The position numbers were made by a program, and so were the translations under genes. From Rhodospirillales bacterium (GTDB taxonomy: Bacteria > Pseudomonadota > Alphaproteobacteria > ATCC43930 > CGMCC-115725): a DNA stretch of 48,065 nucleotides. The stretch is taken from NCBI GenBank assembly GCA_947473305.1, contig CANJCB010000030.1:1-48065 (forward strand), written 5' to 3'. Shown piece after piece: positions 15,746-24,237 of this stretch; position 1 is the first letter of the stretch; each line of letters starts with the position of its first letter. The notes under the pieces are model-generated. The model saw only the letters and a program-made list of their open reading frames with translations. It ran no database searches and was not told the DNA's origin.

Positions 15746-16426
15746 ATGACGGTCAGCCGCGTGCAGGGCGCTATCTTTACGGTGATGGTGCTGCCCATCG
15801 CGGATCCTTACGATCCCGCTCTCGAAAGCGGGCTTCAGGAGCAGATTTCGCGCAGTCCGAATTTTTTCGCGAACGCGCCCATCATATTCGATCTCAAGGA
15901 TTGTATGGGGGGGACTTCGCCCGACGATTTCATCGAGCTCAAGTCCATGCTGAAACGGCAGGGGATGATGGCCGTCGGCGTCCAGAACGCCAGCACGGTG
16001 CAGCAGCGCGCAGCGGCGGCTGCGGATCTCGCTCCCTTCGCCGCGGCCAACGGCCGCCGCGCCCCGACCGAGCGCGCGACCGGGGCCGCGCCGAGCGCGG
16101 GTCCGACGAAGCTGGTGACCCAGCCGGTGCGCTCGGGGACCCAGATCTATGCCAAGGGCGGCGATCTCATCGTCACCGCGGCCGTCAGCCCCGGGGCGGA
16201 AGTGATCGCCGATGGCCATGTCCATATTTATGGCGCCTTGCGTGGGCGCGCGATCGCCGGTGCGTCGGGCGACAAGACCGCTCGGATCTTCATTCACCGG
16301 CTTGAGGCGGAATTGCTCTGCGTCGCGGGGCGCTACCTCGTCAGCGAGGCGATCCCGCCGGAGCATATCGGCAAGCCGGTGCAGGTGGCGCTGGTCGAGG
16401 ACGAGATCAGCATCATACCGGGATGA
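15746..16426 (+). CDS. minC: Septum site-determining protein MinC
   Basis: MinC blocks FtsZ assembly away from mid-cell when recruited by MinD. The 226-residue product has the N-terminal FtsZ-binding domain (about 1-95, with a PIIFDLKD strand and MAVGVQ), a variable linker (about 96-120) and a C-terminal right-handed beta-helix dimer/MinD-binding domain (RSGTQIYAKGGDLIV, then GAEVIADGHVHIYGALRGRAIAG), which is the most conserved MinC signature. The ATG at 15746 follows GGAGAGCAGGGG. It is first in minCDE, with minD 45 bases downstream. Confidence 0.96.
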   Translation: MTVSRVQGAIFTVMVLPIADPYDPALESGLQEQISRSPNFFANAPIIFDLKDCMGGTSPDDFIELKSMLKRQGMMAVGVQNASTVQQRAAAAADLAPFAAANGRRAPTERATGAAPSAGPTKLVTQPVRSGTQIYAKGGDLIVTAAVSPGAEVIADGHVHIYGALRGRAIAGASGDKTARIFIHRLEAELLCVAGRYLVSEAIPPEHIGKPVQVALVEDEISIIPG

Positions 16427-16471
16427 GATGATTATGAATGCAGGCTGGGTTCGCTATGGCAGGAGGTTCAT

Positions 16472-17284
16472 GTGGGTAAGGTGATCGTCGTGACCTCGGG
16501 TAAGGGGGGTGTCGGCAAGACGACCACCTCGGCGGCCATCGCGGTCGGTTTGGCGCAGCATGGCCACAAGACCGTCGTGATCGATTTCGACGTTGGCCTG
16601 CGCAACCTCGATCTCATCATGGGATGCGAGCGGCGGGTTGTCTTCGACTTCATCAACGTCATCAATGGGGACGCCAACCTCCAGCAGGCGCTGATCAAGG
16701 ATAAGCGGCTGGAAAATCTCTTCATCTTTCCGACCTCCCAGACCCGCGACAAGGACGCCTTGAAGCGCGACGGGGTCGATCGGGTGATGCAGGACCTGAA
16801 AGATCAGTTCGACTACATCGTCTGTGACAGCCCCGCCGGCATCGAGCACGGAGCGCTCAGCGCGCTTTATCATGCCGACAGCGCGATCATCGTGACCAAT
16901 CCGGAGGTCTCTTCGGTTCGCGACAGCGACCGGATCATCGGGATCCTCGCCTCCAAGTCGCGCCGGGCGGAGCTCAAGATGGAGCCGGTGCAGGAGCATC
17001 TCCTCCTGACGCGCTACGTTCCGGAGCGGGTCACGCGGGGCGAAATGCTGTCGGTCGACGATGTGATGGATATCCTGTCGATCCCCCTCCTGGGCGTGAT
17101 CCCGGAATCGGAGACGGTCCTCAAGGCTTCCAATACGGGCACGCCGATCATCCTCGATCCCCAGAGCCCGGCGGGCCGCGCCTATGAGGACGCCGTCGCG
17201 CGGTTTCTCGGCGAGACCCGGGAAATGCGTTTCGTCGTCCCGGAACGCCGCAATTTCTTCCGCAGCCTGTTCGGGAAGGCGTGA
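16472..17284 (+). CDS. minD: Septum site-determining ATPase MinD
   Basis: MinD is the membrane-binding ATPase that carries MinC and oscillates under MinE. The 270-residue product starts at GTG 16472, five bases after AGGAGG (16461-16466). It has the deviant Walker A GKGGVGKTT (10-18) with signature Lys11 and Lys16, the switch-like DFDVGLRNLD, the CDSPAGIE Walker B region, and a C-terminal amphipathic membrane helix (RRNFFRSLFGKA). Its stop overlaps the minE start by one base (TGATG), showing translational coupling. Confidence 0.98.
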   Translation: MGKVIVVTSGKGGVGKTTTSAAIAVGLAQHGHKTVVIDFDVGLRNLDLIMGCERRVVFDFINVINGDANLQQALIKDKRLENLFIFPTSQTRDKDALKRDGVDRVMQDLKDQFDYIVCDSPAGIEHGALSALYHADSAIIVTNPEVSSVRDSDRIIGILASKSRRAELKMEPVQEHLLLTRYVPERVTRGEMLSVDDVMDILSIPLLGVIPESETVLKASNTGTPIILDPQSPAGRAYEDAVARFLGETREMRFVVPERRNFFRSLFGKA

Positions 17285-17616
17285 TGAGCATCCTCGACTT
17301 CTTCTTCCGCCGCAAAGGCGAGAGCGCCACCGTCGCCAAGGATCGCCTGCAGATCGTGCTGGCGCATGAGCGCAAGACCCGCGACGCCCCCGACTTTCTG
17401 CCCCTGATGCAGAAGGAACTGCTGGCGGTGGTCGCCAAATATGTCGCGGTTCGCGAAGACATGATCAGGGTCGGGTTGGACGCCAATGGCGGCACCTCGG
17501 TTCTGGAGATCAATGTCGAATTCGACCGGGCGAGCGCCAAGGCGCTGCCACCGACTCCCGAGAAGGCGGTTCGCAAGGCTCCATCCAAGCCCATGGGAAA
17601 GACCGCCAAAGCCTGA
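17284..17616 (+). CDS. minE: Cell division topological specificity factor MinE
   Basis: MinE stimulates MinD ATPase and drives pole-to-pole oscillation. The N-terminal part has the membrane-targeting MSILDFFFRRK and the MinD-contacting helix VAKDRLQIVLAHERK, followed by the dimer-forming topological domain. The product is 110 residues, about 20 longer than the E. coli protein, because of a Pro/Lys-rich tail (PPTPEKAVRKAPSKP). Start is ATG 17284, overlapping the minD TGA; a GTG one codon earlier is also in frame. Confidence 0.95.
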   Translation: MSILDFFFRRKGESATVAKDRLQIVLAHERKTRDAPDFLPLMQKELLAVVAKYVAVREDMIRVGLDANGGTSVLEINVEFDRASAKALPPTPEKAVRKAPSKPMGKTAKA

Positions 17617-17643
17617 GGCGCCGCCTCTATCGTTTTGATTCGC

Positions 17644-17672
17644 TTGGCGGAGCCGGCGCAATTACGCTATGT
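17644..17672 (+). promoter_or_regulatory. Candidate promoter for the MoxR-VWA pair
   Basis: TTGGCG (17644-17649), a 17-base spacer and CTATGT (17667-17672) lie 32 bases before the start at 17705. Same -10 hexamer and spacing as the candidate promoter at 2333. Confidence 0.4.
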
Positions 17673-17704
17673 CCAGGCGAAGATCACCGGACAGGCGGAA
17701 ACAC

Positions 17705-18556
17705 ATGGCGCGTTTTGCGGGCACCGAGAATTATGTGGCGACCGAGGACCTCATGGTCGCGGTCAATGCCGCCATCGCGCTGGAGCGGCCGCTCCTGATC
17801 AAGGGCGAGCCGGGGACAGGCAAGACCGTGCTGGCCCAGGAAATCGCCAAATCGCTCGGCAAGGAGCTCATTGCCTGGCACATCAAATCGACCACCAAGG
17901 CGCAGCAGGGCCTTTACGAATATGACGCCGTGTCCCGGCTGCGGGACAGCCAACTCGGCGACGCGAAGGTCAACGACATCTCGAACTACATCCTGCGCGG
18001 CAAGCTCTGGGAGAGTTTCACCCGTGACGAGTCGCCGGTCCTGCTGATCGACGAGATCGACAAGGCGGATATCGAGTTTCCGAACGACATGCTGCTCGAA
18101 CTCGACCGCATGGAATTCTATGTCTACGAGACGCGCCAGACGATCCAGGCGAAGCATCGGCCGATCGTCATCATCACCTCCAACAACGAAAAGGAGCTGC
18201 CGGACGCCTTCCTGCGCCGCTGCTTCTTCCACTACATCCGCTTTCCCGACCGGGACACGATGACCCAGATCATCGAGGTCCATTATCCGGATCTTCAAAA
18301 GACGCTGCTGCGCGAGGCGCTCAATGTCTTCTACGAAATCCGGGAAGTGGCGGGTCTCAAGAAGAAGCCCTCGACTTCGGAGCTGCTCGACTGGATCAAG
18401 CTCCTGATGGTGGAGGACGTTTCGGCCGAGGTCCTGCGCACCCGCGATCCGGCGAAGCTCATCCCGCCGCTCCATGGCGCGCTCCTCAAGAACGAGCAGG
18501 ACGTCCATCTCTTCGAGCGGCTGGCCTTCCTGCATCGCCGCGAACGGGGCAGCTGA
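17705..18556 (+). CDS. MoxR-family AAA+ ATPase
   Basis: The 283-residue chaperone-like ATPase has Walker A KGEPGTGKT, Walker B VLLIDEIDKAD, and sensor 1 IITSNNEKELPDAFLRRC. MoxR proteins remodel partners and usually work with a von Willebrand factor A protein encoded next door, as here (17 bases downstream). I use the ATG at 17705 because family members begin close to the FAGTENYVATEDL segment; an in-frame ATG at 17669 would add 12 Arg-rich residues. A candidate promoter precedes it. The client complex is unknown; relatives act on cofactor insertion in oxidoreductases such as CO dehydrogenase (CoxD-CoxE). Confidence 0.93.
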   Translation: MARFAGTENYVATEDLMVAVNAAIALERPLLIKGEPGTGKTVLAQEIAKSLGKELIAWHIKSTTKAQQGLYEYDAVSRLRDSQLGDAKVNDISNYILRGKLWESFTRDESPVLLIDEIDKADIEFPNDMLLELDRMEFYVYETRQTIQAKHRPIVIITSNNEKELPDAFLRRCFFHYIRFPDRDTMTQIIEVHYPDLQKTLLREALNVFYEIREVAGLKKKPSTSELLDWIKLLMVEDVSAEVLRTRDPAKLIPPLHGALLKNEQDVHLFERLAFLHRRERGS

Positions 18557-18573
18557 GGCGGGGGACGGTATAG

Positions 18574-19749
18574 ATGTTCGTCGGTTTCTTCCTGGAGCTG
18601 AAACGGGCCAAGGTGCCCGTCTCGCTGCGCGAATATCTGACGCTCATGGAGGCGATGAAGCAGCACGTCGCCGACTACAACATCGACCATTTCTATTATC
18701 TGGCGCGTTCCTGCCTGGTGAAGGACGAGCGCAACCTCGACAAGTTCGACCGGGTCTTTGGCCAATGCTTCAAGGGCATCGAAAGCACCGAGGAGGCGGG
18801 CCATCAGATCCCCGACGAATGGCTCCGGAAACTCGCCGAGCGCTTCCTGACCGATGAGGAAAAGGCGCAGATCGAGGCGCTGGGCGGGCTCGACAAGCTC
18901 ATGGAACTGCTGAAGCAGCGCATGGAGGAGCAGAAGGGCCGCCATCAGGGCGGCAGCAAATGGATCGGCACCGCCGGCACTTCGCCCTTCGGCGCCTATG
19001 GCTACAATCCCGAGGGCATTCGCATCGGCCAGGACGGCAACCGCAACTTCCGGGCGGTGAAGGTCTGGGACAAGCGGGAATACAAGAGCCTCGACGATAC
19101 AGTCGAAATCGGCACCCGCAACGTCAAGGTGGCGCTGCGCCGCTTGCGGCAGTTCGCGCGCGAGGGAGCGGCCGACCAGCTTGATCTCGACGATACGATC
19201 CGCTCCACCGCGCGCAATGCCGGGTGGCTCGATCTCAAGATGGTGCCGGAGAAGCACAACGCGGCCAAGGTGCTCCTCTGCCTCGATATCGGCGGCTCGA
19301 TGGATAGCCACGTCCGCACCTGCGAGGAGCTTTTCTCGGCGGCCCGGACCGAGTTCAAGCATCTCGAATATTTCTATTTCCACAATTGTCCCTACGAGAA
19401 CTTGTGGAAGGAGGGACCGCGCCGCGACGTGGAGAAGATCCCGACGACGCGGGTGCTGCACACTTATGACGCGAGTTACAAGCTCATCTTCGTCGGCGAC
19501 GCCAGCATGAGTCCCTATGAGATCGTGGAGCCAGGCGGCAGCGTCGATCATTTCAACGAGGAGGCCGGCGAGGTCTGGATGCGCCGGCTGCTGGATACCT
19601 ATCCCAAGGCGGTTTGGCTCAATCCGGTGGGCGAGCGCTATTGGGAGGGCACCCGCTCGATCGGAATGATGCGGCAACTGATGGAAAACCGCATGTTCCC
19701 GCTGACGATCGAGGGGCTCGATCGCGCGATGCGGGCTCTGACGCGATAG
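18574..19749 (+). CDS. VWA-domain protein, CoxE-like
   Basis: The 391-residue soluble protein begins with a helical DUF-type N-terminus (MFVGFFLELKRAKVPVSL), continues through a Gly-rich linker with GTAGTSPFGAYGYNPEG, and ends with a VWA fold containing a MIDAS-like LDIGGSMDSH in which the usual DxSxS is DxGxS. I recall the Gly form as common in CoxE-like proteins next to MoxR, so divalent-ion binding may persist in altered form. It is the expected partner of the MoxR ATPase. A 6-bp stem near its end followed by TTTTT (19750-19754) may terminate the transcript. Confidence 0.9.
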   Translation: MFVGFFLELKRAKVPVSLREYLTLMEAMKQHVADYNIDHFYYLARSCLVKDERNLDKFDRVFGQCFKGIESTEEAGHQIPDEWLRKLAERFLTDEEKAQIEALGGLDKLMELLKQRMEEQKGRHQGGSKWIGTAGTSPFGAYGYNPEGIRIGQDGNRNFRAVKVWDKREYKSLDDTVEIGTRNVKVALRRLRQFAREGAADQLDLDDTIRSTARNAGWLDLKMVPEKHNAAKVLLCLDIGGSMDSHVRTCEELFSAARTEFKHLEYFYFHNCPYENLWKEGPRRDVEKIPTTRVLHTYDASYKLIFVGDASMSPYEIVEPGGSVDHFNEEAGEVWMRRLLDTYPKAVWLNPVGERYWEGTRSIGMMRQLMENRMFPLTIEGLDRAMRALTR

Positions 19750-19810
19750 TTTTTAGGAGCGAGGCGGCAAAGTCCTCACCCGTCCTCGACGGAAAGGAAC
19801 TTTCGCTATG

Positions 19811-20152
19811 CTAGGCCGCGTTCGAGTTTTGCGACTTCGGCTTGATATAGGCCAGCGCCGCGTGCTCGGCACAGTAGGGCTTGCCGGACATGGGCCGCTC
19901 GTCGCAGAAGTGAAAGGTCTTTTCGCCGGGATGGCCATAGGGCCAGGAGCAGGTCGGGCCGGAAAATTCCACGATCTTGATCGGGGCGCGCTTTACGGGC
20001 GACGGCCTTGGGGTGAGGAAAAGACGATGCGCCTTACCCACCACGGCGTTCTTGCTGATCCCGAGTCGACGGCCGATTTCCGCGGTTGAGAAACCCTCTT
20101 GCCACAGCGCCGACAATTGTTGGGTGAGCTCGATCGTCCAAACTGTTTCCAT
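19811..20152 (-). CDS. gcrA: GcrA-family cell cycle regulator
   Basis: GcrA binds sigma-70 RNA polymerase and activates promoters carrying CcrM-methylated GANTC sites in alphaproteobacteria. The 113-residue product has the N-terminal DNA-binding helices (QLSALWQEGFSTAEIGRRLG, then GISKNAVVGKAHRL) and the C-terminal Cys/His module CSWPYGHPG ... FHFC ... PYCAEHAALAY (Cys68, Cys83, Cys94, His97) typical of the family. Start is ATG 20152, five bases after GGAGG; a GTG four codons upstream lies before that site. The linker is short compared with Caulobacter GcrA. Confidence 0.93.
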   Translation of the reverse strand: METVWTIELTQQLSALWQEGFSTAEIGRRLGISKNAVVGKAHRLFLTPRPSPVKRAPIKIVEFSGPTCSWPYGHPGEKTFHFCDERPMSGKPYCAEHAALAYIKPKSQNSNAA

Positions 20153-20277
20153 GGGGACCTCCACCGCATCCTGTAGGAAGGGATAGTGTTACTACAACAT
20201 ATGGTATCACGCCCGCGTATCAACGCAACGCCCAAGGCGTCGGGCAAGTCGATTTTCCTGGGGATAAATCGGGCATG

Positions 20278-20309
20278 AAAAATCCCGCCCGGAAGACCGG
20301 GCGGGATTT
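20278..20309 (-). terminator. Strong intrinsic terminator after the cold-shock gene
   Basis: A perfect 13-bp stem (20280-20292 with 20297-20309, loop AAGA) ends in a T run on the minus strand (20282-20278). It lies 22 bases after the stop of the cold-shock gene and isolates it from gcrA, which is transcribed the same way. Confidence 0.92.
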
Positions 20310-20331
20310 AAAAGTCAGCGACCAGAAGCGG

Positions 20332-20856
20332 TCAGAGCAGCTCTATCGAAACCGCTTCACGGCCGCGCGGAGCCAGAGCCACTTGCATGCGAACCTGATG
20401 CCCTGGGGCCAATTCTTCGAGGCCTGAACGCCGGAGCGCCATGGCATGGACGAAAATATCCTTGCCTCCATCGCTCGGCAGGATGAAGCCGAACCCCCGG
20501 GTCATGTCGTACCATTTGACGACCCCGTCGAGGGTTTCCGCCGGACCCGCCATACCCTGGCCGTCCCGGGGATGCGGGGCGGGCGCTGCCGCCGTGGAGG
20601 CGTCGAGGCTGTGGAGCGCCGCGGCAGACCTGCCCTTGGGTCCTTGGACGGCATCGACAATCACGGTAGCGCCTTCGGGAGCGCTGTTCTGACCTGAGCG
20701 CTCCAGCACGGTCATCGGCAAGAACACATCGCCGCCGCCGTCGTCAGGAATAATAAAGCCGAAGCCTTTGCTGCGATTGAACCACTTTATACGACCGGAG
20801 ACTCGGGTGGATTCGCCGAGCTCCGCCTGCGCCTCCGGCGGATTGGAAAAGTTCAT
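20332..20856 (-). CDS. Double cold-shock-domain protein
   Basis: The 174-residue protein holds two cold-shock domains joined by an Ala/Pro-rich linker (about 85-110). Domain 1 has GRIKWFNRSKGFGFIIPDDG with RNP1 KGFGFI and RNP2 DVFLPM; domain 2 has GVVKWYDMTRGFGFILPSDG and DIFVHA. Such tandem CSD proteins are frequent in alphaproteobacteria and bind single-stranded RNA or DNA, affecting RNA structure in cold or stationary phase. In domain 1 the usual RNP2 VF-V-H is VFLPM, so that domain may bind more weakly. The roughly 165-base upstream gap leaves room for a long 5' leader. Confidence 0.93.
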   Translation of the reverse strand: MNFSNPPEAQAELGESTRVSGRIKWFNRSKGFGFIIPDDGGGDVFLPMTVLERSGQNSAPEGATVIVDAVQGPKGRSAAALHSLDASTAAAPAPHPRDGQGMAGPAETLDGVVKWYDMTRGFGFILPSDGGKDIFVHAMALRRSGLEELAPGHQVRMQVALAPRGREAVSIELL

Positions 20857-21021
20857 GCCTGACCGTCCAACTATCTTATCGTTACTCTCACCGAACCGAT
20901 ACGTTAGGACTGTTCGGTCTGGCTCGATGCGCGAAAGGAAGACCCCCTTCCCCTCGTTACTGACTGCTAGTTTTCTCCTAAGCGTAACATAAACGCAAGA
21001 GTTGCATATCGGGCCATTTAA

Positions 21022-21762
21022 CTAAAGAGCGCGCTTCTTCGCGAAAATCATGTAATTGACTTCATGATCTTGGGAGAGCGCCCAACTGTCCGAGGCTGGA
21101 CTGTAAGTTACTCCCGCGAGAGCGCCGATCGACAGCCCATGGGGGCGAAGCCCGCGTGCGATTTCGGAGGGCCGGAGGAACTTTCGCCAATCGTGGGTTC
21201 CGCGCGGTATCCAGCGCAGCAGGTATTCGGCGCCGACGATCGCCAGCATGAAGGATTTGGCGGTGCGGTTTATAGTCGCGAGGATGGCGCATCCGCCCGG
21301 TCGCACGAGTGCCGACACCGATTCCAGAAAGAGCCCGGGCGAGGCGACATGCTCGATAATCTCCAGCGCCAGAACGACATCGAAGGTTTCGCCGGCACGG
21401 GCGAGGTCCTCCGCCGCGGCGTGGCGATAGTTAATGGTGAGGCCGACCTCGTCCGCATGGCGCTGGGCGGCCTGGATATTGGGGCCGGCCGCATCAACGC
21501 CGGTGACCTGGAACCCCAGCCTGGCCATGGGCTCCGAGGCAAGTCCGCCACCGCAACCGATATCGAGAAGAGACAATCCGTCGAAGGGCCGCGCCGCCCT
21601 CGGATCGCGCCCGAAATGGGCCAGCAGATGCTCGCGAATGAAAGAAAGCCGCGCGGGCGCCAGGCGATGCAGCGGCTTGAAGTCGCCGCCGGGATCCCAC
21701 CATTTATCGGCAAGGGCCGCGAAGCGCGCGACCTCGGTCTCGTCTATGGTGCTGTCCGACAT
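21022..21762 (-). CDS. ubiG: Ubiquinone O-methyltransferase UbiG
   Basis: UbiG performs both O-methylations of ubiquinone synthesis using S-adenosylmethionine. The 246-residue product starts with a DETEVARFAALADKWWDP segment that is diagnostic of UbiG, followed by SAM-binding motif I LLDIGCGGGLASEPMA, motif with VTGVDAAGPNI, EIIEHVASP and NRTAKSFMLAIVGAEYLLRW, also UbiG-specific. Start is ATG 21762. It is divergent from lysC (132 bases between starts), a common alphaproteobacterial arrangement. Confidence 0.96.
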   Translation of the reverse strand: MSDSTIDETEVARFAALADKWWDPGGDFKPLHRLAPARLSFIREHLLAHFGRDPRAARPFDGLSLLDIGCGGGLASEPMARLGFQVTGVDAAGPNIQAAQRHADEVGLTINYRHAAAEDLARAGETFDVVLALEIIEHVASPGLFLESVSALVRPGGCAILATINRTAKSFMLAIVGAEYLLRWIPRGTHDWRKFLRPSEIARGLRPHGLSIGALAGVTYSPASDSWALSQDHEVNYMIFAKKRAL

Positions 21763-21894
21763 CAGTCTCTTCGTCCTCGAACGCCCCCGAATGTTGCTCG
21801 GCCGGGCGAGTGAGAGTATGTAGTTGCGCCGCCTGCTCGGCAATATCGCCGCCGGCATTCCTCTCTCCTTCAAGGTTCCCAGGGCTAGAAGACG

Positions 21895-23115
21895 ATGGCA
21901 CGCATAGTGCAAAAATTCGGCGGCACATCGGTTGCCGACATGGATCGGATCAAGAACGTGGCTTTGCGCGTGAAGCGCGAGGTCGATGCCGGCAGCGAAG
22001 TCGCGGTCGTCGTCTCGGCGATGTCCGGCGTTACCAACCAGCTCGTCGCCTGGGTGAACGAGGCCCATAAGCTTCACGACACCCGCGAATACGACACCGT
22101 GGTCGCCTCCGGCGAGCAGGTGACGGCGGGGCTCCTGGCCTTGGCGCTTCAGAACCTGGGCATCGATGCCCGCTCCTGGCTTGGCTGGCAGATCCCGATC
22201 CATACGGACGGCGTCCACGGCAAGGCGCGCATCCAGGACATCCAGACCGACGACATGATCCGCCGCATGAAGGAGGGGCAGGTCGCCGTGGTCGCGGGCT
22301 TCCAGGGCGTCGGGCCGGACAATCGGATCTCGACCCTCGGGCGCGGCGGGTCCGATACCTCGGCCGTGGCGCTCGCCGCCGCCTTGAAGGCTGATCGCTG
22401 CGATATCTTCACGGATGTGGATGGGGTCTATACCACCGACCCCCGCATCGTTGCCAAGGCGAGGAAGCTCGATAAAATAACCTATGAGGAGATGTTGGAA
22501 CTGGCATCACAGGGCGCCAAGGTTCTGCAGACCCGCTCGGTCGAGATGGCGATGAACCATCGCGTCCGGGTCCAGGTGTTGTCGAGCTTCAGCGACGCGC
22601 CGGGCACAATGGTGGTGGATGAGGAAGAGATCGTGGAAAAGCAGATTGTGAGCGGCATCGCCTATAGCCGCGACGAGGCGAAGATCACCCTCCTGAAGGT
22701 TCAGGACCGGCCGGGCGTGGCCGCGGCGATCTTCGGACCGCTCGCCGACAGCGCGATCAATGTCGATATGATCGTGCAGAACGTCTCCGACGACGGGCGC
22801 ACGACCGACCTTACCTTCACGGTCCCGAAGGCGGACCTCGACCGGGCGGTCAAGGTGCTGGAGGCCAAGCGCGGGGATCTGGGGTTCCAGGCGCTGAAGC
22901 CCGACAGCAATGTCGTGAAGGTCTCGGTGATCGGCGTCGGCATGCGCAGCCACGTCGGCGTCGCGAAGCAGATGTTCCAGACATTGGCGGAAAAATCGAT
23001 CAACATCCAGGTCATCTCGACCTCGGAGATCAAGGTCAGCGTGCTGATCGCAGAAGAATATACGGAACTTGCGCTGCGGGCGTTGCATACTGCTTACGGG
23101 CTCGATGCAAACTGA
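21895..23115 (+). CDS. lysC: Aspartate kinase
   Basis: LysC phosphorylates aspartate, the first step to lysine, threonine, methionine and diaminopimelate. The 406-residue product has VQKFGGTSV at the start (5-13), the catalytic VVSAMSGVTNQL, the GRGGSDTSAVALAAAL active-site loop and two C-terminal ACT domains (SRDEAKITLLKVQDRPGVAA and VSVIGVGMRSHVGVA), which mediate feedback inhibition by lysine and/or threonine. Length fits the monofunctional class. The next gene starts 6 bases after its stop. Confidence 0.98.
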   Translation: MARIVQKFGGTSVADMDRIKNVALRVKREVDAGSEVAVVVSAMSGVTNQLVAWVNEAHKLHDTREYDTVVASGEQVTAGLLALALQNLGIDARSWLGWQIPIHTDGVHGKARIQDIQTDDMIRRMKEGQVAVVAGFQGVGPDNRISTLGRGGSDTSAVALAAALKADRCDIFTDVDGVYTTDPRIVAKARKLDKITYEEMLELASQGAKVLQTRSVEMAMNHRVRVQVLSSFSDAPGTMVVDEEEIVEKQIVSGIAYSRDEAKITLLKVQDRPGVAAAIFGPLADSAINVDMIVQNVSDDGRTTDLTFTVPKADLDRAVKVLEAKRGDLGFQALKPDSNVVKVSVIGVGMRSHVGVAKQMFQTLAEKSINIQVISTSEIKVSVLIAEEYTELALRALHTAYGLDAN

Positions 23116-23121
23116 GGTTAC

Positions 23122-24237
23122 ATGGCCGTTGCCGCCGAACCTTCAGCCGTAAGGACACCGCCTCTTCCGGCAGCTCACGTGGAGGCGCGCCGGCAGCTTG
23201 ACCGGCTCTGGCAGCGCGGCCGCGACTTCCTTGGCTGTGACTTCGCCATCATGGGCGGCGCCATGACCTGGGTGTCGGACCGGAACCTTGTCGCCGCCAT
23301 CTCCAATGGCGGCGGGTTCGGGGTTATTGCCTGCGGTTCCATGAACCCGACTCAGCTCGATGCCGAGATCGCGGCGACGCGCGCGCTGACCGACCGACCT
23401 TTCGGCGTCAATCTCATCACCTTGCATCCCCAGCTTTCCGAGCTGATCGAGGTCTGTGCCAGGCGGAAGTTGAGCCATATCGTGCTCGCCGGCGGCCTGC
23501 CGGGCGGGGGAGCGGTGGGCCAGATCAAGGAAGCGGGAGCGAAGCTCCTTTGTTTTGCGCCCGCGCTGGCGCTGGCCAAGCGGCTCGTGCGCGCCGGGGC
23601 GGATGCGATCATCATCGAGGGAATGGAGGCGGGCGGTCATATCGGCCCGGTGTCCACCAGCGTGCTGGCGCAGGAGATCCTGCCGGCGCTGCTCGACGTC
23701 CCGGTCTTCGTGGCGGGCGGCATCGGGCGCGGCGAGGCGGTCGTCTCCTTCCTGGAGATGGGCGCTGCGGGTGTCCAGCTCGGGACCCGTTTCGTCTGCG
23801 CCCGGGAGTCGGTCGCCCATCCCAATTTCAAGCAGGCCTTCATCAGGGCCCATGCCCGGGACGCCGTGGCTTCGGTCCAGCTCGATGCGCGCTTCCCGGT
23901 CATCCCCGTTCGCGCGCTGCATAACGGCGGCACCGAGCGTTTCATGGAGATGCAACGAGAGGTTATCGGGCGGTTTCTTGCCGGGGAGGTCGCCCAAAAA
24001 GACGCGCAACTCGAAATCGAGCATTTCTGGGCCGGCGCGCTCCGCCGTGCGGTGATCGACGGCGATGTGGAGAACGGCTCGCTGATGGCGGGTCAGAGCG
24101 TCGGCATGGTCGGCTCGGAGCAGACCACGCGGGAAATCCTGGACGAATTGGTCGATCAGGCCATTGCCCAGCTCGCGGCGCGGAACTCTCTCTCCAGGGC
24201 GGCCCGAGACGGAGGCCGCGCCAGCGCGGAAGGCTGA
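23122..24237 (+). CDS. NAD(P)H-dependent flavin oxidoreductase / nitronate monooxygenase family
   Basis: A TIM-barrel FMN enzyme of 371 residues. Visible motifs: PIMGGAMTW-type N-terminal FMN contact (FAIMGGAMTWVSDRN), SNGGGFGVIACGSM, EGMEAGGHIGPVSTS, and VAGGIGRGEAVVSFLEMGAAGVQLGT near the phosphate site. The Pfam NMO family covers 2-nitropropane dioxygenases and enoyl-reductase FabK-like enzymes; I cannot choose a substrate. It stands between lysC and ptsP with a 6-base gap and a 1-base overlap, so it belongs to their transcript. Confidence 0.88.
   Translation: MAVAAEPSAVRTPPLPAAHVEARRQLDRLWQRGRDFLGCDFAIMGGAMTWVSDRNLVAAISNGGGFGVIACGSMNPTQLDAEIAATRALTDRPFGVNLITLHPQLSELIEVCARRKLSHIVLAGGLPGGGAVGQIKEAGAKLLCFAPALALAKRLVRAGADAIIIEGMEAGGHIGPVSTSVLAQEILPALLDVPVFVAGGIGRGEAVVSFLEMGAAGVQLGTRFVCARESVAHPNFKQAFIRAHARDAVASVQLDARFPVIPVRALHNGGTERFMEMQREVIGRFLAGEVAQKDAQLEIEHFWAGALRRAVIDGDVENGSLMAGQSVGMVGSEQTTREILDELVDQAIAQLAARNSLSRAARDGGRASAEG

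Noticed and set aside
19287-19320. Defective MIDAS in the VWA protein (Gly for Ser)
   Set aside because: I recall DxGGS as usual in CoxE-like MoxR partners, so it is a subfamily trait rather than damage.
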